IMG/VR virus record: IMGVR_UViG_3300018080_008436
Location: 184,998-248,997 of that record
Reading direction: 5' to 3' (one strand)
DNA length: 64,000 bases
Source: a virus
The translations under genes and the position numbers were made by a program. Shown here one piece after another: positions 51,454-59,053 of this stretch. Position 1 is the first letter of the stretch. Every line of letters starts with the position of its first letter. Below the pieces are notes generated by a model. That model searched no databases, had not been told where the DNA came from, and saw only the letters and a program-made list of their open reading frames with translations.

Positions 51454-52872
51454 TTAAACTGCTCCACCATCATAAACTGCTCCCCATTCTGATCCAATTG
51501 CAGTTCTCCCTGCTTCAGCGGCACCTCCCGCAGTGTATTTACTGTTGCCGAACGTTGGGATTCCTGCGGCAGGTTTTAACGATTGACCTCCCCATGAAAT
51601 CAGAAGTGCATCATAGTTAGCAGTAGACAGGGCATCGTAAGGAGTGCCACGAGCTATTTCTGCCATGAACTCATGTATTACTGTGACGTTAGAAACATCC
51701 CAGTTGCTGAGGTCTTGGTCAAAATTAGGTTGGAACCTAATGGCTTGTTGAATATCAGTAACGCTTGATGTATCCCACACCCCTATCGGCTGATTGAATA
51801 CGCCTCTACTGGCTAAAGTTGCACCTAGCATATTTGCCAGTGTTGTCACGTTACCCATGTTTGTAAAGTTTTGGATCGCGCCATTGAATAAAGGACAAGT
51901 ATTAAACATACCTGAGCAGTCAGTGACACTATTCATGTCCCAGTTCCAATTTGCGCTTGCGCCTGTCATTCCAGTACATCCTGCGAACATCCATGAACAA
52001 TCCGAACACGCCGACAAATCAGGCACATCAGATGCGGTGATTTCAAGGCCACTACAACTCGAAAATGCGTTAGCCATCTGAGGCCACTGATACGTTCCCC
52101 ACTGTCGAATTTCTTTGAGCTTTGATGCATATCCCCATCCTGAAATCCAACCAGAAGAAGAAGAGAAGTCAACAGACATTTCATACTCGGTATCTGCGTC
52201 AGGATAGATATGTTCGATTATAAATCCACCAGTAACCGTTTGTTGGTTTCCATCACCCCAATCAATATATGTTGTGTTAGGGTTACCTATGTAAATTTGA
52301 ACTGTTTTATTCTCTCCTGAATCCCACAATGCTTTAAAAAGATCACCCTCAGGGTAAGAACTGCTTGACGAACTTGAAGTTGAACATGGATCATCACAAA
52401 CCTCTACAACTTGTCCAACCGAATACTTACTTGCCGCACCTGGCTCAACTAAAGAAATACCAATCCAAAGACCAACATTTATCTCTCCAATATCATTTCC
52501 ATTTACACAAACAAAACCTGAAAAAGTATTTAATGGAGAAGTTGATTCAAAGCCTAATACATTTCCTACAATGGTTAATATTGAAACAGTGGCACAACCT
52601 TCTGAACTTGATGAAGAAACATTTTCTTCACTTTCTGAAGAATTGGAACTAGAAGAACTGCTAACATTACCAATTGATTCAGAAGATGATGATTGAGTAC
52701 TTTCTGATGAACTTGATTCAATAGCACATTCGAGACAATTATCAAAAACTTCTTCTATTTCGCTTGGGCTTGAATTAACAGAACTAGTTGTTTCACCGAT
52801 CCATTTATAACAAACCCCACCTATTTTAATTGATGCTCCTTGATAATCGTCAAATATTTTTTCTCTACCCAT
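51454..52872 (-). CDS. Anchor fibre protein with PKD-like and BspA-type (DUF285) domains, 472 aa
   Basis: Anchor GREKIFDDYQGASIKIGG with CLECAIE, Ser linkers, the shared Cys domain (CATVSILTIVG to EVCDDPC), and a PKD-like stretch (IDWGDGNQQTV...IEHIYPDADT). Repeats of the MF..W..SSV type follow (WDTSSVTDIQQ, FDQDLSNWDVSNVTVIHEFM), typical of DUF285/BspA leucine-rich surface proteins. These mediate binding in bacteria; here probably another exchangeable adhesin head. Confidence 0.78.
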   Translation of the reverse strand: MGREKIFDDYQGASIKIGGVCYKWIGETTSSVNSSPSEIEEVFDNCLECAIESSSSESTQSSSSESIGNVSSSSSSNSSESEENVSSSSSEGCATVSILTIVGNVLGFESTSPLNTFSGFVCVNGNDIGEINVGLWIGISLVEPGAASKYSVGQVVEVCDDPCSTSSSSSSSYPEGDLFKALWDSGENKTVQIYIGNPNTTYIDWGDGNQQTVTGGFIIEHIYPDADTEYEMSVDFSSSSGWISGWGYASKLKEIRQWGTYQWPQMANAFSSCSGLEITASDVPDLSACSDCSWMFAGCTGMTGASANWNWDMNSVTDCSGMFNTCPLFNGAIQNFTNMGNVTTLANMLGATLASRGVFNQPIGVWDTSSVTDIQQAIRFQPNFDQDLSNWDVSNVTVIHEFMAEIARGTPYDALSTANYDALLISWGGQSLKPAAGIPTFGNSKYTAGGAAEAGRTAIGSEWGAVYDGGAV

Positions 52873-52947
52873 AAAAAATCTCTCTAGATAATATTGATAA
52901 ATAGTTCAATATATATATCTGAGAAACCTTTGGAAAAATAGAGAGTT

Positions 52948-53029
52948 TGGTATGGGGGGTGGGACTTGAACCCACAGAAATTCACTTGTTTATAAGACAA
53001 GCCGCTTAACCAAATTTGCGTACCCCCAC
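52948..53029 (-). tRNA. tRNA-Ile (anticodon TAT)
   Basis: Acceptor GTGGGGG/CCCCCAT (one G-U), D-stem CGC/GCG, anticodon stem CTTGT/ACAAG with loop CTTATAA, T-arm GTGGG-TTCAAGT-CCCAC, A73, CCA. It should read AUA. The variable region is about 9 nt, slightly long. Confidence 0.88.
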
Positions 53030-53154
53030 ACAGGTAAGAAGTTTTGGGGAGGTGGGGAGGCTCACTGGGGTAAGTGGCTTCTTATTATATTGCCGTCCAT
53101 TGTGTCAGCCCGTTCTCCTTCTAACGGGTGTTTCCGATGACATGGCATCCCCTT
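53030..53154 (-). other. Structured spacer between tRNA-Ile and tRNA-Val
   Basis: Minus-strand CCATGTCA can pair with TGACACAATGG (three-base bulge), enclosing CCCGTT/AACGGG with an 8-base loop; a TATAAT-like box follows (53092-53087). No tRNA or ORF is convincing. It may be a processing element or a promoter region. Confidence 0.35.
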
Positions 53155-53231
53155 TGGTGGGCAGTACAGGACTCGAACCTGTCACGACCTCGGTGTAAAC
53201 GAGGCATTCTAGCCAAATGAATTAACTGCCC
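53155..53231 (-). tRNA. tRNA-Val (anticodon TAC)
   Basis: Acceptor GGGCAGT/ACTGCCC, anticodon stem CCTCG/CGAGG with loop TTTACAC, T-arm ACAGG-TTCGAGT-CCTGT, A73, CCA. Confidence 0.93.
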
Positions 53232-53297
53232 AGTAAAATCATATTCGAAATACTTCTTTCATATTATAACCTAAATTTCCTTTAGTTCAACAAACAA

Positions 53298-53373
53298 GCT
53301 GATTTATTTTTTGAAGGGTTTGAACCTTCTAGATGGTGTAAGCATCGTTAACCTGTTTTTTGCTGTAATCAGC
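53298..53373 (-). pseudogene. Degenerate tRNA-Val-like sequence
   Basis: Ends GCTGATT/AATCAGC pair perfectly. Inside are a GATG-CTTACAC-CATC anticodon arm (TAC) and a good T-arm GAAGG-TTCAAAC-CCTTC. The D-arm is an A-run and eight bases separate T-arm and acceptor. Probably a decayed gene of the Ala/Val/Ile cluster. Confidence 0.45.
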
Positions 53374-53382
53374 CTTTATTTT

Positions 53383-53459
53383 TGGTGGACCTACACGGAT
53401 TCGAACCGAGATTTCCTCCCTGCCAGAGAGGTGTGTTAGCCATTAGTCACTATAAGCCC
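53383..53459 (-). tRNA. tRNA-Ala (anticodon GGC)
   Basis: Acceptor GGGCTTA/TAGGTCC with G-U pairs, D-stem GTG/CAC, anticodon stem CCTCT/GGAGG with loop CTGGCAG, A73, CCA. One mismatch in the T-stem. Confidence 0.83.
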
Positions 53460-53493
53460 TTTTTGTTTCATAACTCGTTGATAATTAACGACT

Positions 53494-53572
53494 TGGTGGA
53501 GACGGTCGGAATCGAACCGACCACATGCTGGTTGCAAACCAGTATCGCCAAAGCCTTGGTACATGCGCCCCC
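53494..53572 (-). tRNA. tRNA-Ala-like (anticodon TGC), divergent D-arm
   Basis: Acceptor GGGGGCG/CGTCTCC with two G-U pairs, anticodon stem CTGG/CCAG with loop TTTGCAA, T-arm GTCGG-TTCGATT-CCGAC, A73, CCA. The D region is four bases too long and forms CCAA-GGCT-TTGG rather than a standard D-arm. Confidence 0.7.
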
Positions 53573-53577
53573 AAGTT

Positions 53578-53799
53578 TTAAACGCCTAATTCGTTATCCT
53601 CAAAAAACACAACATCCGAAATCGGTTCTAGTCTTTCGTATGTCTCATTCCATATTTCAATTTCTTCATCCGTCAATGCAACCTTGTCATTTTTACAGTT
53701 CCATCGATCTTTGTCTGGACACCAACAACTGCCTTCTGCATGTATCCATTGTGCCATGCATTTCTCAAACATTTTCTTGTAATCTACGTTGTCTTCCAT
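53578..53799 (-). CDS. Hypothetical protein inside the Ala/Val/Ile tRNA operon, 73 aa
   Basis: Start MEDNVDYKKMFEKCMAQWIH at 53799, with GGAG upstream; the longer frame begins nearer tRNA-Ala. Cysteine-rich middle (CWCPDKDRWNC) and an acidic C-terminus. No family recognised. It lies between two tRNA-Ala genes. Confidence 0.55.
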   Translation of the reverse strand: MEDNVDYKKMFEKCMAQWIHAEGSCWCPDKDRWNCKNDKVALTDEEIEIWNETYERLEPISDVVFFEDNELGV

Positions 53800-53864
53800 C
53801 GTCTGTCTCCAGTATCTGGTCATTTATACGGACATCATGGCCACATAAATGGCCACATAAGTCT

Positions 53865-53941
53865 TGGTGGAGCATAAGAGACTCGAACTCTTGACATCCT
53901 GCTTGCAAAGCAGGTGCTCTAGCCATCTGAGCTAATGCCCC
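53865..53941 (-). tRNA. tRNA-Ala (anticodon TGC)
   Basis: Acceptor GGGGCAT/ATGCTCC, D-stem GCTC/GAGC, anticodon stem CCTGC/GCAGG with loop TTTGCAA, T-arm AAGAG-TTCGAGT-CTCTT, A73, CCA. Confidence 0.93.
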
Positions 53942-54002
53942 AAAATACGGGATACCTAAGCATTGCCCGTTTTTGAATGGATGTCGAAACATTGCCATTC
54001 TT

Positions 54003-54095
54003 TGGTGGAGAAGATTGGAGTCGAACCAATTAAAATTGTTTGCCGAAGAGAGCCTTATAACAAGCTCAGTTTGCCCTCCGCAGGGCATCTTCTCC
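54003..54095 (-). tRNA. tRNA-like with Ile anticodon (TAT) and long variable region
   Basis: Acceptor GGAGAAG/CTTCTCC, T-arm ATTGG-TTCGACT-CCAAT, A73, CCA. D-stem GCCC/GGGC. The anticodon arm GAGCT/GGCTC has an 8-base loop TGTTATAA; by U33 the triplet is TAT. About 19 nt follow before the T-arm. A8 instead of U8. The arm and the following TCTTCGGCAA resemble the insert in tRNA-Cys (AAGGTTCTCTTCAGCAA). Confidence 0.6.
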
Positions 54096-54132
54096 AGTTG
54101 TTTTAGAACTCTGTTCGTTAAAACATCGTTCT

Positions 54133-54209
54133 TGGTAGTTGGGACAGGACTCGAACCTGCATCCTCCGATATGTAAAAACGGTGCTCCGCGCAATTAAGC
54201 TACCCAACC
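54133..54209 (-). tRNA. tRNA-Val (anticodon TAC), first of the cluster
   Basis: Acceptor GGTTGGG/CCCAACT, D-stem GCTT/GAGC, anticodon stem CCGTT/ATCGG (one mismatch) with loop TTTACAT, T-arm GCAGG-TTCGAGT-CCTGT, A73, CCA. Confidence 0.87.
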
Positions 54210-54235
54210 AACAATAATAAATTGTAAAAGATCAC

Positions 54236-54266
54236 AAAAAAAGCCCTGTCATTTCTGACAGGGCTT
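54236..54266 (-). terminator. Attenuator terminator before the Ala/Val/Ile tRNAs
   Basis: Minus strand AAGCCCTGTCA-GAAA-TGACAGGGCTT then T5. The 5' arm AAGCCCTG can also pair with CAGGGCTT (54315-54308) near the end of the leader ORF. CCGTC/GACGG further upstream can hold that region in a protective hairpin. Confidence 0.85.
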
Positions 54267-54288
54267 AAACCGACTTCTGGAAACTACA

Positions 54289-54375
54289 TCATCCAGAAAG
54301 AGCAGAAAAGCCCTGCCCGTCTGCGACTACCGCGACGGCTACTACTGCTATGGCTATTTCTACTCTCTTTTTCAT
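54289..54375 (-). CDS. Leader peptide of the Ala/Val/Ile tRNA operon, 28 aa
   Basis: GGAG precedes ATG 54375. Residues 7-18 are IAIAVVAVAVVA: Ile (both ATA), Val (GTA, GTC) and Ala (GCC, GCA, GCG) codons only. The tRNAs downstream are Val(TAC), Ile(TAT), Ala(TGC), Ala(TGC), Ala(GGC), Val(TAC) and Ile(TAT). Same plan as the other two leaders. Confidence 0.85.
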   Translation of the reverse strand: MKKRVEIAIAVVAVAVVADGQGFSALSG

Positions 54376-54403
54376 AAAACATATCTCCAGTTACGTTGCC
54401 CCT

Positions 54404-54431
54404 ATTATAAGGCATCTATTTGGCTTTTCAA
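54404..54431 (-). promoter_or_regulatory. Promoter of the Ala/Val/Ile tRNA operon
   Basis: Minus-strand TTGAAA (54431-54426), 16-nt spacer, TATAAT (54409-54404) then AGGGGCAAC. Almost the same as the promoter at 39091-39118. Confidence 0.82.
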
Positions 54432-54456
54432 GCTCGAATCGAAAATAAATTCGTCT

Positions 54457-55017
54457 TTATTGAAGAAAAATCAAAAAAAACTCTCTGTGCCTGTTGCAAG
54501 CAGATGAAGCGAACTCTTTTATGTTCTCCATATCTTCATTTGAAAGGTGCGAAGCACAATCAACAAAGACATATGTTGGCTCCAAACCCAGACCCCAACA
54601 GGACCGAGAAGATAAGAGAAAGTGGATATTGAAGCCATCTGCTTCAGTCATTTGAGGCCACTCAATGTGGTCAATACTATGGTCTCTTAATGTAGCATTG
54701 CACATGTTCCTATGAAATTCAAGTTGTCGTGCGTTATGCGAGAACACAGCAGAATCTACTCTATTTCTAGCAATAAACTCCATAAGTGCAGTTGAATGAC
54801 CACTTCTTCTTGTTGCCCTAGCATGTACTGTACACCATGAATCAATCCAATTGGGATAAGAACTACCACTATCCCAAAATCGCGCTTGGTTTTGACATGT
54901 TCTTGAAATGGAAACAAGGGTCTCCAAAGCCCCCAATACCGTATCCTCACAATTTGAGACGATATTAACGGCTCTGGTTTGCATAGAGTCTAGCTTTACG
55001 ACTCCGCAATTAGACAT
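54457..55017 (-). CDS. P-loop-like protein with degenerate Walker A, 186 aa
   Basis: ARATRRSGHSTALMEFIARN resembles a Walker A in which Lys is replaced by His, and TYVFVDCAS resembles Walker B. Between them lies AVFSHNARQLEFHRN, helicase- or terminase-like in spacing. At 186 aa it is too short for a terminase. Role unknown; ATP hydrolysis is doubtful without the Lys. Start overlaps the upstream stop. Confidence 0.5.
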   Translation of the reverse strand: MSNCGVVKLDSMQTRAVNIVSNCEDTVLGALETLVSISRTCQNQARFWDSGSSYPNWIDSWCTVHARATRRSGHSTALMEFIARNRVDSAVFSHNARQLEFHRNMCNATLRDHSIDHIEWPQMTEADGFNIHFLLSSRSCWGLGLEPTYVFVDCASHLSNEDMENIKEFASSACNRHREFFLIFLQ

Positions 55018-55349
55018 TATTCTTCTGCTTCTTCTGGACCTTGTTCGTCGCCATCAGCTTCATCAGGATCATCCACCTCAGGCTCAATAATGCGCATCTG
55101 AGGCATTACGGTAGAATTCATCTTTCTTCTGTTCTGAGCTTCTCTTCTTTCATCATTGATGACTTCAAAATAGTATTGAAGAGTGCCCATCAAATAACGG
55201 TATGAACCAGTCCACTCATGGAACTCATTGTAATTACCTTCATCAGAAACGTTATTCCCCATAATGAAGAACTCTCTTACGTTTTTGATTTCGACTTCCG
55301 AAGATCTCTGTTTTTCCTGTTCAGTTTCTGGGATCAGTTTGATAATCAT
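55017..55349 (-). CDS. Hypothetical acidic protein, 110 aa
   Basis: MIIKLIPETEQEKQRSSEVE, a central YRYLMGTLQYYFEVINDERR helix and a disordered acidic tail (DDPDEADGDEQGPEEAEE). No family recognised. Coupled to the P-loop-like gene. Confidence 0.65.
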   Translation of the reverse strand: MIIKLIPETEQEKQRSSEVEIKNVREFFIMGNNVSDEGNYNEFHEWTGSYRYLMGTLQYYFEVINDERREAQNRRKMNSTVMPQMRIIEPEVDDPDEADGDEQGPEEAEE

Positions 55350-55364
55350 GCTTTTCTCCTGTGA

Positions 55365-56282
55365 TTATATGTTGAGTTTTTCCTTAAGAATTTTCCTAAA
55401 TGTCTTGGCCGCACCTTCTGGGGTAGCATTTTCCAAGTACCATTGATAGCCGTTTTCGGCAATTTCCTTGATATTATACCGATTTTCTAAGTCTTTGAGA
55501 TCAGTATCCTCATCAATATAGATATAATGTTTACCTTCAACCAGTGGATTATAGTAATAGGGCTTGTAATTAAGCAGTAAAGGCTTCTTCATCATCATGT
55601 AATCGATTTCTCTCCGATTCTTCTTGTCAGTAACGACAGTTGACCTTCCACCAAGAACGATACCATATTTACTTCTAGCCATATAATCTCGATATTCATC
55701 ATCATTCAGTGGTCTTCCGGTTTTCTTCAAACCTTGATCGCTTCTGATGACCTCAATTCCTTGTTTTTCTAACTCTGGAAGAAGCTTATGTCTGGCTTTC
55801 CAGTTCTTGCCACAGAAGAAACCAAGTCTATCAATTTCAACTTCTTGTTGAAGTTCTTCTTCTCTGCCAACAAACTTGGTGAACAAACGACTTGGAAAAA
55901 ATGTCCAAGGACAGAACTTATCTCTGAACACTTGAAGTTCCTCAAGAGATTTTGGGATCATCTTCTTTCTATTCATATATCTATGAACTCGTTTAGTAGA
56001 AACATGACAATCTTGGACTTTGATAATCAAATCAAAATCATAATTGTAAACTCCCAGAGAATAACATGGACTTGGATATTCCCACAAATCAAGATAGATC
56101 TTCTTACCTGCACACTGCAATATAGTAGCTCGATACCATCTTGTTACTTTTAATGCTTCCTCATGATAAAACATGTCGTAAAGATCACTGTTTTTGAGAG
56201 CATTCAAAAGGTATGGCATCCCTAGAGTACCACCATATCCGTCCAACTGCTTTTTATTAATACCTAACTTGATTTTTTCCAC
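55365..56282 (-). CDS. Putative glycosyltransferase (GT-B-like), 305 aa
   Basis: N-terminal GYGGTLGMPYLLNALKN and C-terminal YGIVLGGRSTVVTDKKNRRE with IDYMMMKKPLLLNYKPYY resemble the donor half of GT-B transferases, including the helix that contacts the sugar nucleotide. Soluble. It starts the transferase cassette that runs to the window end. Substrate unknown. Confidence 0.6.
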   Translation of the reverse strand: MEKIKLGINKKQLDGYGGTLGMPYLLNALKNSDLYDMFYHEEALKVTRWYRATILQCAGKKIYLDLWEYPSPCYSLGVYNYDFDLIIKVQDCHVSTKRVHRYMNRKKMIPKSLEELQVFRDKFCPWTFFPSRLFTKFVGREEELQQEVEIDRLGFFCGKNWKARHKLLPELEKQGIEVIRSDQGLKKTGRPLNDDEYRDYMARSKYGIVLGGRSTVVTDKKNRREIDYMMMKKPLLLNYKPYYYNPLVEGKHYIYIDEDTDLKDLENRYNIKEIAENGYQWYLENATPEGAAKTFRKILKEKLNI

Positions 56283-56292
56283 TTTACTTCTC

Positions 56293-57603
56293 CTATGATC
56301 TAAATGGCAAATGTTTAATTAATTTCCTCTCGCCTTTTGTCTTTTGAGAAACTGGTTTTGGAGTCGGAGGAACTTCTTCAATCTTCTCTATCTTTGGTTC
56401 AACAGTAACAGTCTTAATATCAGTGTTGACCCTTTGGATATTCTGGTTACTGGACCCAACAGAAACGTCATCTCCCGTATTATCAACAGAAACTACACGA
56501 TAAGATTTCTTAACTTCTGGGACTTCTTCAATCTCTGTAGTTCTAACAACAGGTTCTTGCGATTTCTTAACCTTAGCGGCAGTAGTCATTTCTCTTGATG
56601 CGGATATAAGTTCATCTCTTTTCTCAAGATTCTTTAAATAAGGTTTCTGAGCGTCTTCTGGCTCATCTTTCGTCTTATCCTTATCTCCTGGCTTACAATA
56701 CATGCCCCAAGTTCTTTCATCCTCAACTTTTCCTAACTTTCCTGTCACTTCTTCCATAGCCTCTGAGAATGGCATGTGAGGGAAACAAGTAAGACCAGAA
56801 TCAGGATTACAGTTGTAAACCTCAAGTCCTTCTTCCTTGAAATATGGCTGAAGTTTGGGATAATATTCAGTATTCATTATCTTGTATGTCTTCTTATTGC
56901 AGTTAACAGCACCTTTCTCTCGTCTTTCATCAAAATGATAAGTGTAGTCTTCAGACATTGTGAAATCTGCACCCAAAAGATAAATTCTTCTAAAACCAAG
57001 CAAGAAAAGGATTCTGACAGCAGGAAGCATAACGCTTCTACCTCCACCATACTGTCCACTATTTCCCCAGTTAATTTTATCTTCGAAAAGCCAACGGCTT
57101 GCCTCAAATTTCTCATTCCTATGAAAGAAAACGCAATTAGGGCACTCGCCAACAAGAACTTTCTTGCCCTCTTTCTTCATTTCTGACCAAGTATCATTAT
57201 CAAAAATTGGCTTCTCAGCATGAGCATGTGGAACAAACTTAGTAATTGCTGGATCAAGCCAAATTGATTTAAGAAATCTCTGAGGATCATCTACGCATGA
57301 CCAAAAAGTTGGTCGAAAAGTCGCAGGTCCATTGTTTACCCCATAAGTGATGACCCCTGGTTTTTTTAACGCCGCAAGATCATACATCCCACTTACTAAA
57401 CTTGGCCCATTAAGAATCAAAAAAGCAGAAGCTCCTTTGTATTGACCAACCAAATTTAACTGAGCGCACTCTCTGGTAAAGAAGAATGGAGTCTGCTGAT
57501 AATATTCATTCGACACGCAATGTCCAAGGTGTCTATCTCGATGATGCCTGAATGTCTTAATATCATTGCCGTCTTTAAGTAAGCTTCTACGTCTGGTTCC
57601 CAT
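56293..57603 (-). CDS. DUF115/MAF-like glycosyltransferase, 436 aa
   Basis: Core signatures: ASAFLILNGPSL near the N-terminus, GVITYGVNNGP, and RILFLLGFRRIYLLGADFTM. These resemble the DUF115/motility accessory factor and sialyltransferase-like fold. A proline- and charge-rich tail of about 130 residues ends KHLPFRS. Family members in bacteria transfer nonulosonic acids to Ser/Thr of flagellin, which makes Ser-rich fibres a tempting target (inference). Confidence 0.65.
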   Translation of the reverse strand: MGTRRRSLLKDGNDIKTFRHHRDRHLGHCVSNEYYQQTPFFFTRECAQLNLVGQYKGASAFLILNGPSLVSGMYDLAALKKPGVITYGVNNGPATFRPTFWSCVDDPQRFLKSIWLDPAITKFVPHAHAEKPIFDNDTWSEMKKEGKKVLVGECPNCVFFHRNEKFEASRWLFEDKINWGNSGQYGGGRSVMLPAVRILFLLGFRRIYLLGADFTMSEDYTYHFDERREKGAVNCNKKTYKIMNTEYYPKLQPYFKEEGLEVYNCNPDSGLTCFPHMPFSEAMEEVTGKLGKVEDERTWGMYCKPGDKDKTKDEPEDAQKPYLKNLEKRDELISASREMTTAAKVKKSQEPVVRTTEIEEVPEVKKSYRVVSVDNTGDDVSVGSSNQNIQRVNTDIKTVTVEPKIEKIEEVPPTPKPVSQKTKGERKLIKHLPFRS

Positions 57604-57632
57604 ATATATTCTCCATTAAGAACTTTTTTTCA

Positions 57633-57950
57633 TTATACAATAACCTCTTCACCAAACTCAACATCGAACCCAGTTACTAGAAAGGTTTTTTCTTTTGTTT
57701 CGCCATTAAATGGTTTTACATAATATTCTACTACAATTTTAGTGAATTCATCAGCCGAGGCATCGAGTCGGATAGATTTAACCGCTCCATTGCTGATTTC
57801 TTCATTTTTTACATTACACTTTATATCCATTCCATGGATGTAGAACTGAGAATAGTGTTGTCTACCAAATATTCTTCCATCAGAAATGCAAATGGGGGAT
57901 GGAAATGAAGAATCAAGTCTCCCTCCATGGAAATTACTATGTTCGGACAT
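57633..57950 (-). CDS. Hypothetical protein, 105 aa
   Basis: Start MSEHSNFHGGRLDSSFPSPI at 57950, with AGAGG upstream. Beta-rich second half (KIVVEYYVKPFNGE...FLVTGFDVEFGEEVIV) with a loose likeness to the upstream 115-aa protein. Unknown. Confidence 0.55.
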   Translation of the reverse strand: MSEHSNFHGGRLDSSFPSPICISDGRIFGRQHYSQFYIHGMDIKCNVKNEEISNGAVKSIRLDASADEFTKIVVEYYVKPFNGETKEKTFLVTGFDVEFGEEVIV

Positions 57951-57952
57951 CC

Positions 57953-58300
57953 TTATACCTCTATTACGTGCTCGTCCCATAGCTTTTGCGCTTCTTCTCT
58001 ATCATTTGCTAAAAAATCAACATCTAAACGAGATATGGGGAATCTTGCAACCTTACCTTTTTCCCCATTTGTCCCGTAAGTTTCAATTATTAAGTAACAG
58101 ACATCTCCAGCAACAACCTCAATTGTGGCACGTTTAAGAGTATACTCATCTGGTAGTTCCCATGTATCTTTTGCGTCTATTTCAATCTTATCCCATGTTA
58201 ACTTTTCAAAATCTGGACCATGTTCTCCGCTCATGTTACACATTTTTTTTGGACGACCAAAAAGACAACAAAGACAAGTATCTGATCTTAATTTTTTCAT
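57953..58300 (-). CDS. Hypothetical protein with N-terminal Cys pair, 115 aa
   Basis: MKKLRSDTCLCCLFGRPKKM is followed by a beta-rich domain (KRATIEVVAGDVCYLIIETY; FPISRLDVDF). No family recognised. Between the DUF115-like and family 2 transferase genes. Confidence 0.6.
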   Translation of the reverse strand: MKKLRSDTCLCCLFGRPKKMCNMSGEHGPDFEKLTWDKIEIDAKDTWELPDEYTLKRATIEVVAGDVCYLIIETYGTNGEKGKVARFPISRLDVDFLANDREEAQKLWDEHVIEV

Positions 58301-58303
58301 GAT

Positions 58304-59044
58304 TTACCTTTGGATATTTGGCCCACCCCTATCATGATTGAGATGATATTGAGGAAGAACATTTAACGGTCTTCTGCCACCCATATGAACTCTAAACTGT
58401 CGGTCAGATTTCGTTCTTCTCCAAACATCTCTAAGTCTGTGGCAGTATCTCCCTACTTTCGTTCCATCTTCCTGAACATCACCCTTCTCTTTGATTGCCT
58501 CAACTCTTGCCAATTGAAAATATCCAGCACAGGTTTTTCTTCCGCTAATCCATTTCTTTGGCCAATCTTTGGGAATTTGAGCCACATCCTCGATTACACA
58601 AGGATAAACTCTCTCGTCATTTTCGAAATATTCTATGCAAAAGGGAATATCTAAAGAATGACGATCAGCCCCAAGAACTTTTGTTTCGTCTTTATAATCA
58701 TCACTCTCTAGCTTCTTCTTAATATCATCAAAAAACATTGGATCATACACCATATCAGAATCGGCAAACAAAATCCAATCAGCTTCTGTTGCTCCTGCCC
58801 TCATATTTCGAGGAATAGCCCTATTAGGAGCCTGTTTAGGGGTCAATTCGACATCAAGTATGTTCAAACCCTTTTCTTTAAAAAAATCAATAACCTGAGG
58901 AGTTGTTGGATCTCCATTTTCAGGGGTATAAGAAATGCTAACCAGTATGTCTGGTATATCTCCTTTCTGTTGCAATATCGAACTGAGCATCCAACACAAT
59001 CTTCGTTGATATGAATGACAATGTATACAAATTTCTAATTTCAT
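58304..59044 (-). CDS. Glycosyltransferase family 2-like, 246 aa
   Basis: GT-A fold: MKLEICIHCHSYQRRLCWML, a nucleotide-sugar-binding core and the metal-binding WILFADSDMVYD (DxD). C-terminal region with HMGGRRPLNVLPQYHLNHDR. It would use an activated sugar with a divalent metal. Acceptor not visible. Confidence 0.78.
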   Translation of the reverse strand: MKLEICIHCHSYQRRLCWMLSSILQQKGDIPDILVSISYTPENGDPTTPQVIDFFKEKGLNILDVELTPKQAPNRAIPRNMRAGATEADWILFADSDMVYDPMFFDDIKKKLESDDYKDETKVLGADRHSLDIPFCIEYFENDERVYPCVIEDVAQIPKDWPKKWISGRKTCAGYFQLARVEAIKEKGDVQEDGTKVGRYCHRLRDVWRRTKSDRQFRVHMGGRRPLNVLPQYHLNHDRGGPNIQR

Positions 59045-59053
59045 AAAAACTCC

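Noticed and set aside
53865-53941. Suppressor tRNAs or alternative genetic code
   Set aside because: No tRNA here has a stop anticodon, and UAG, UGA and UAA all end ordinary genes in the window.
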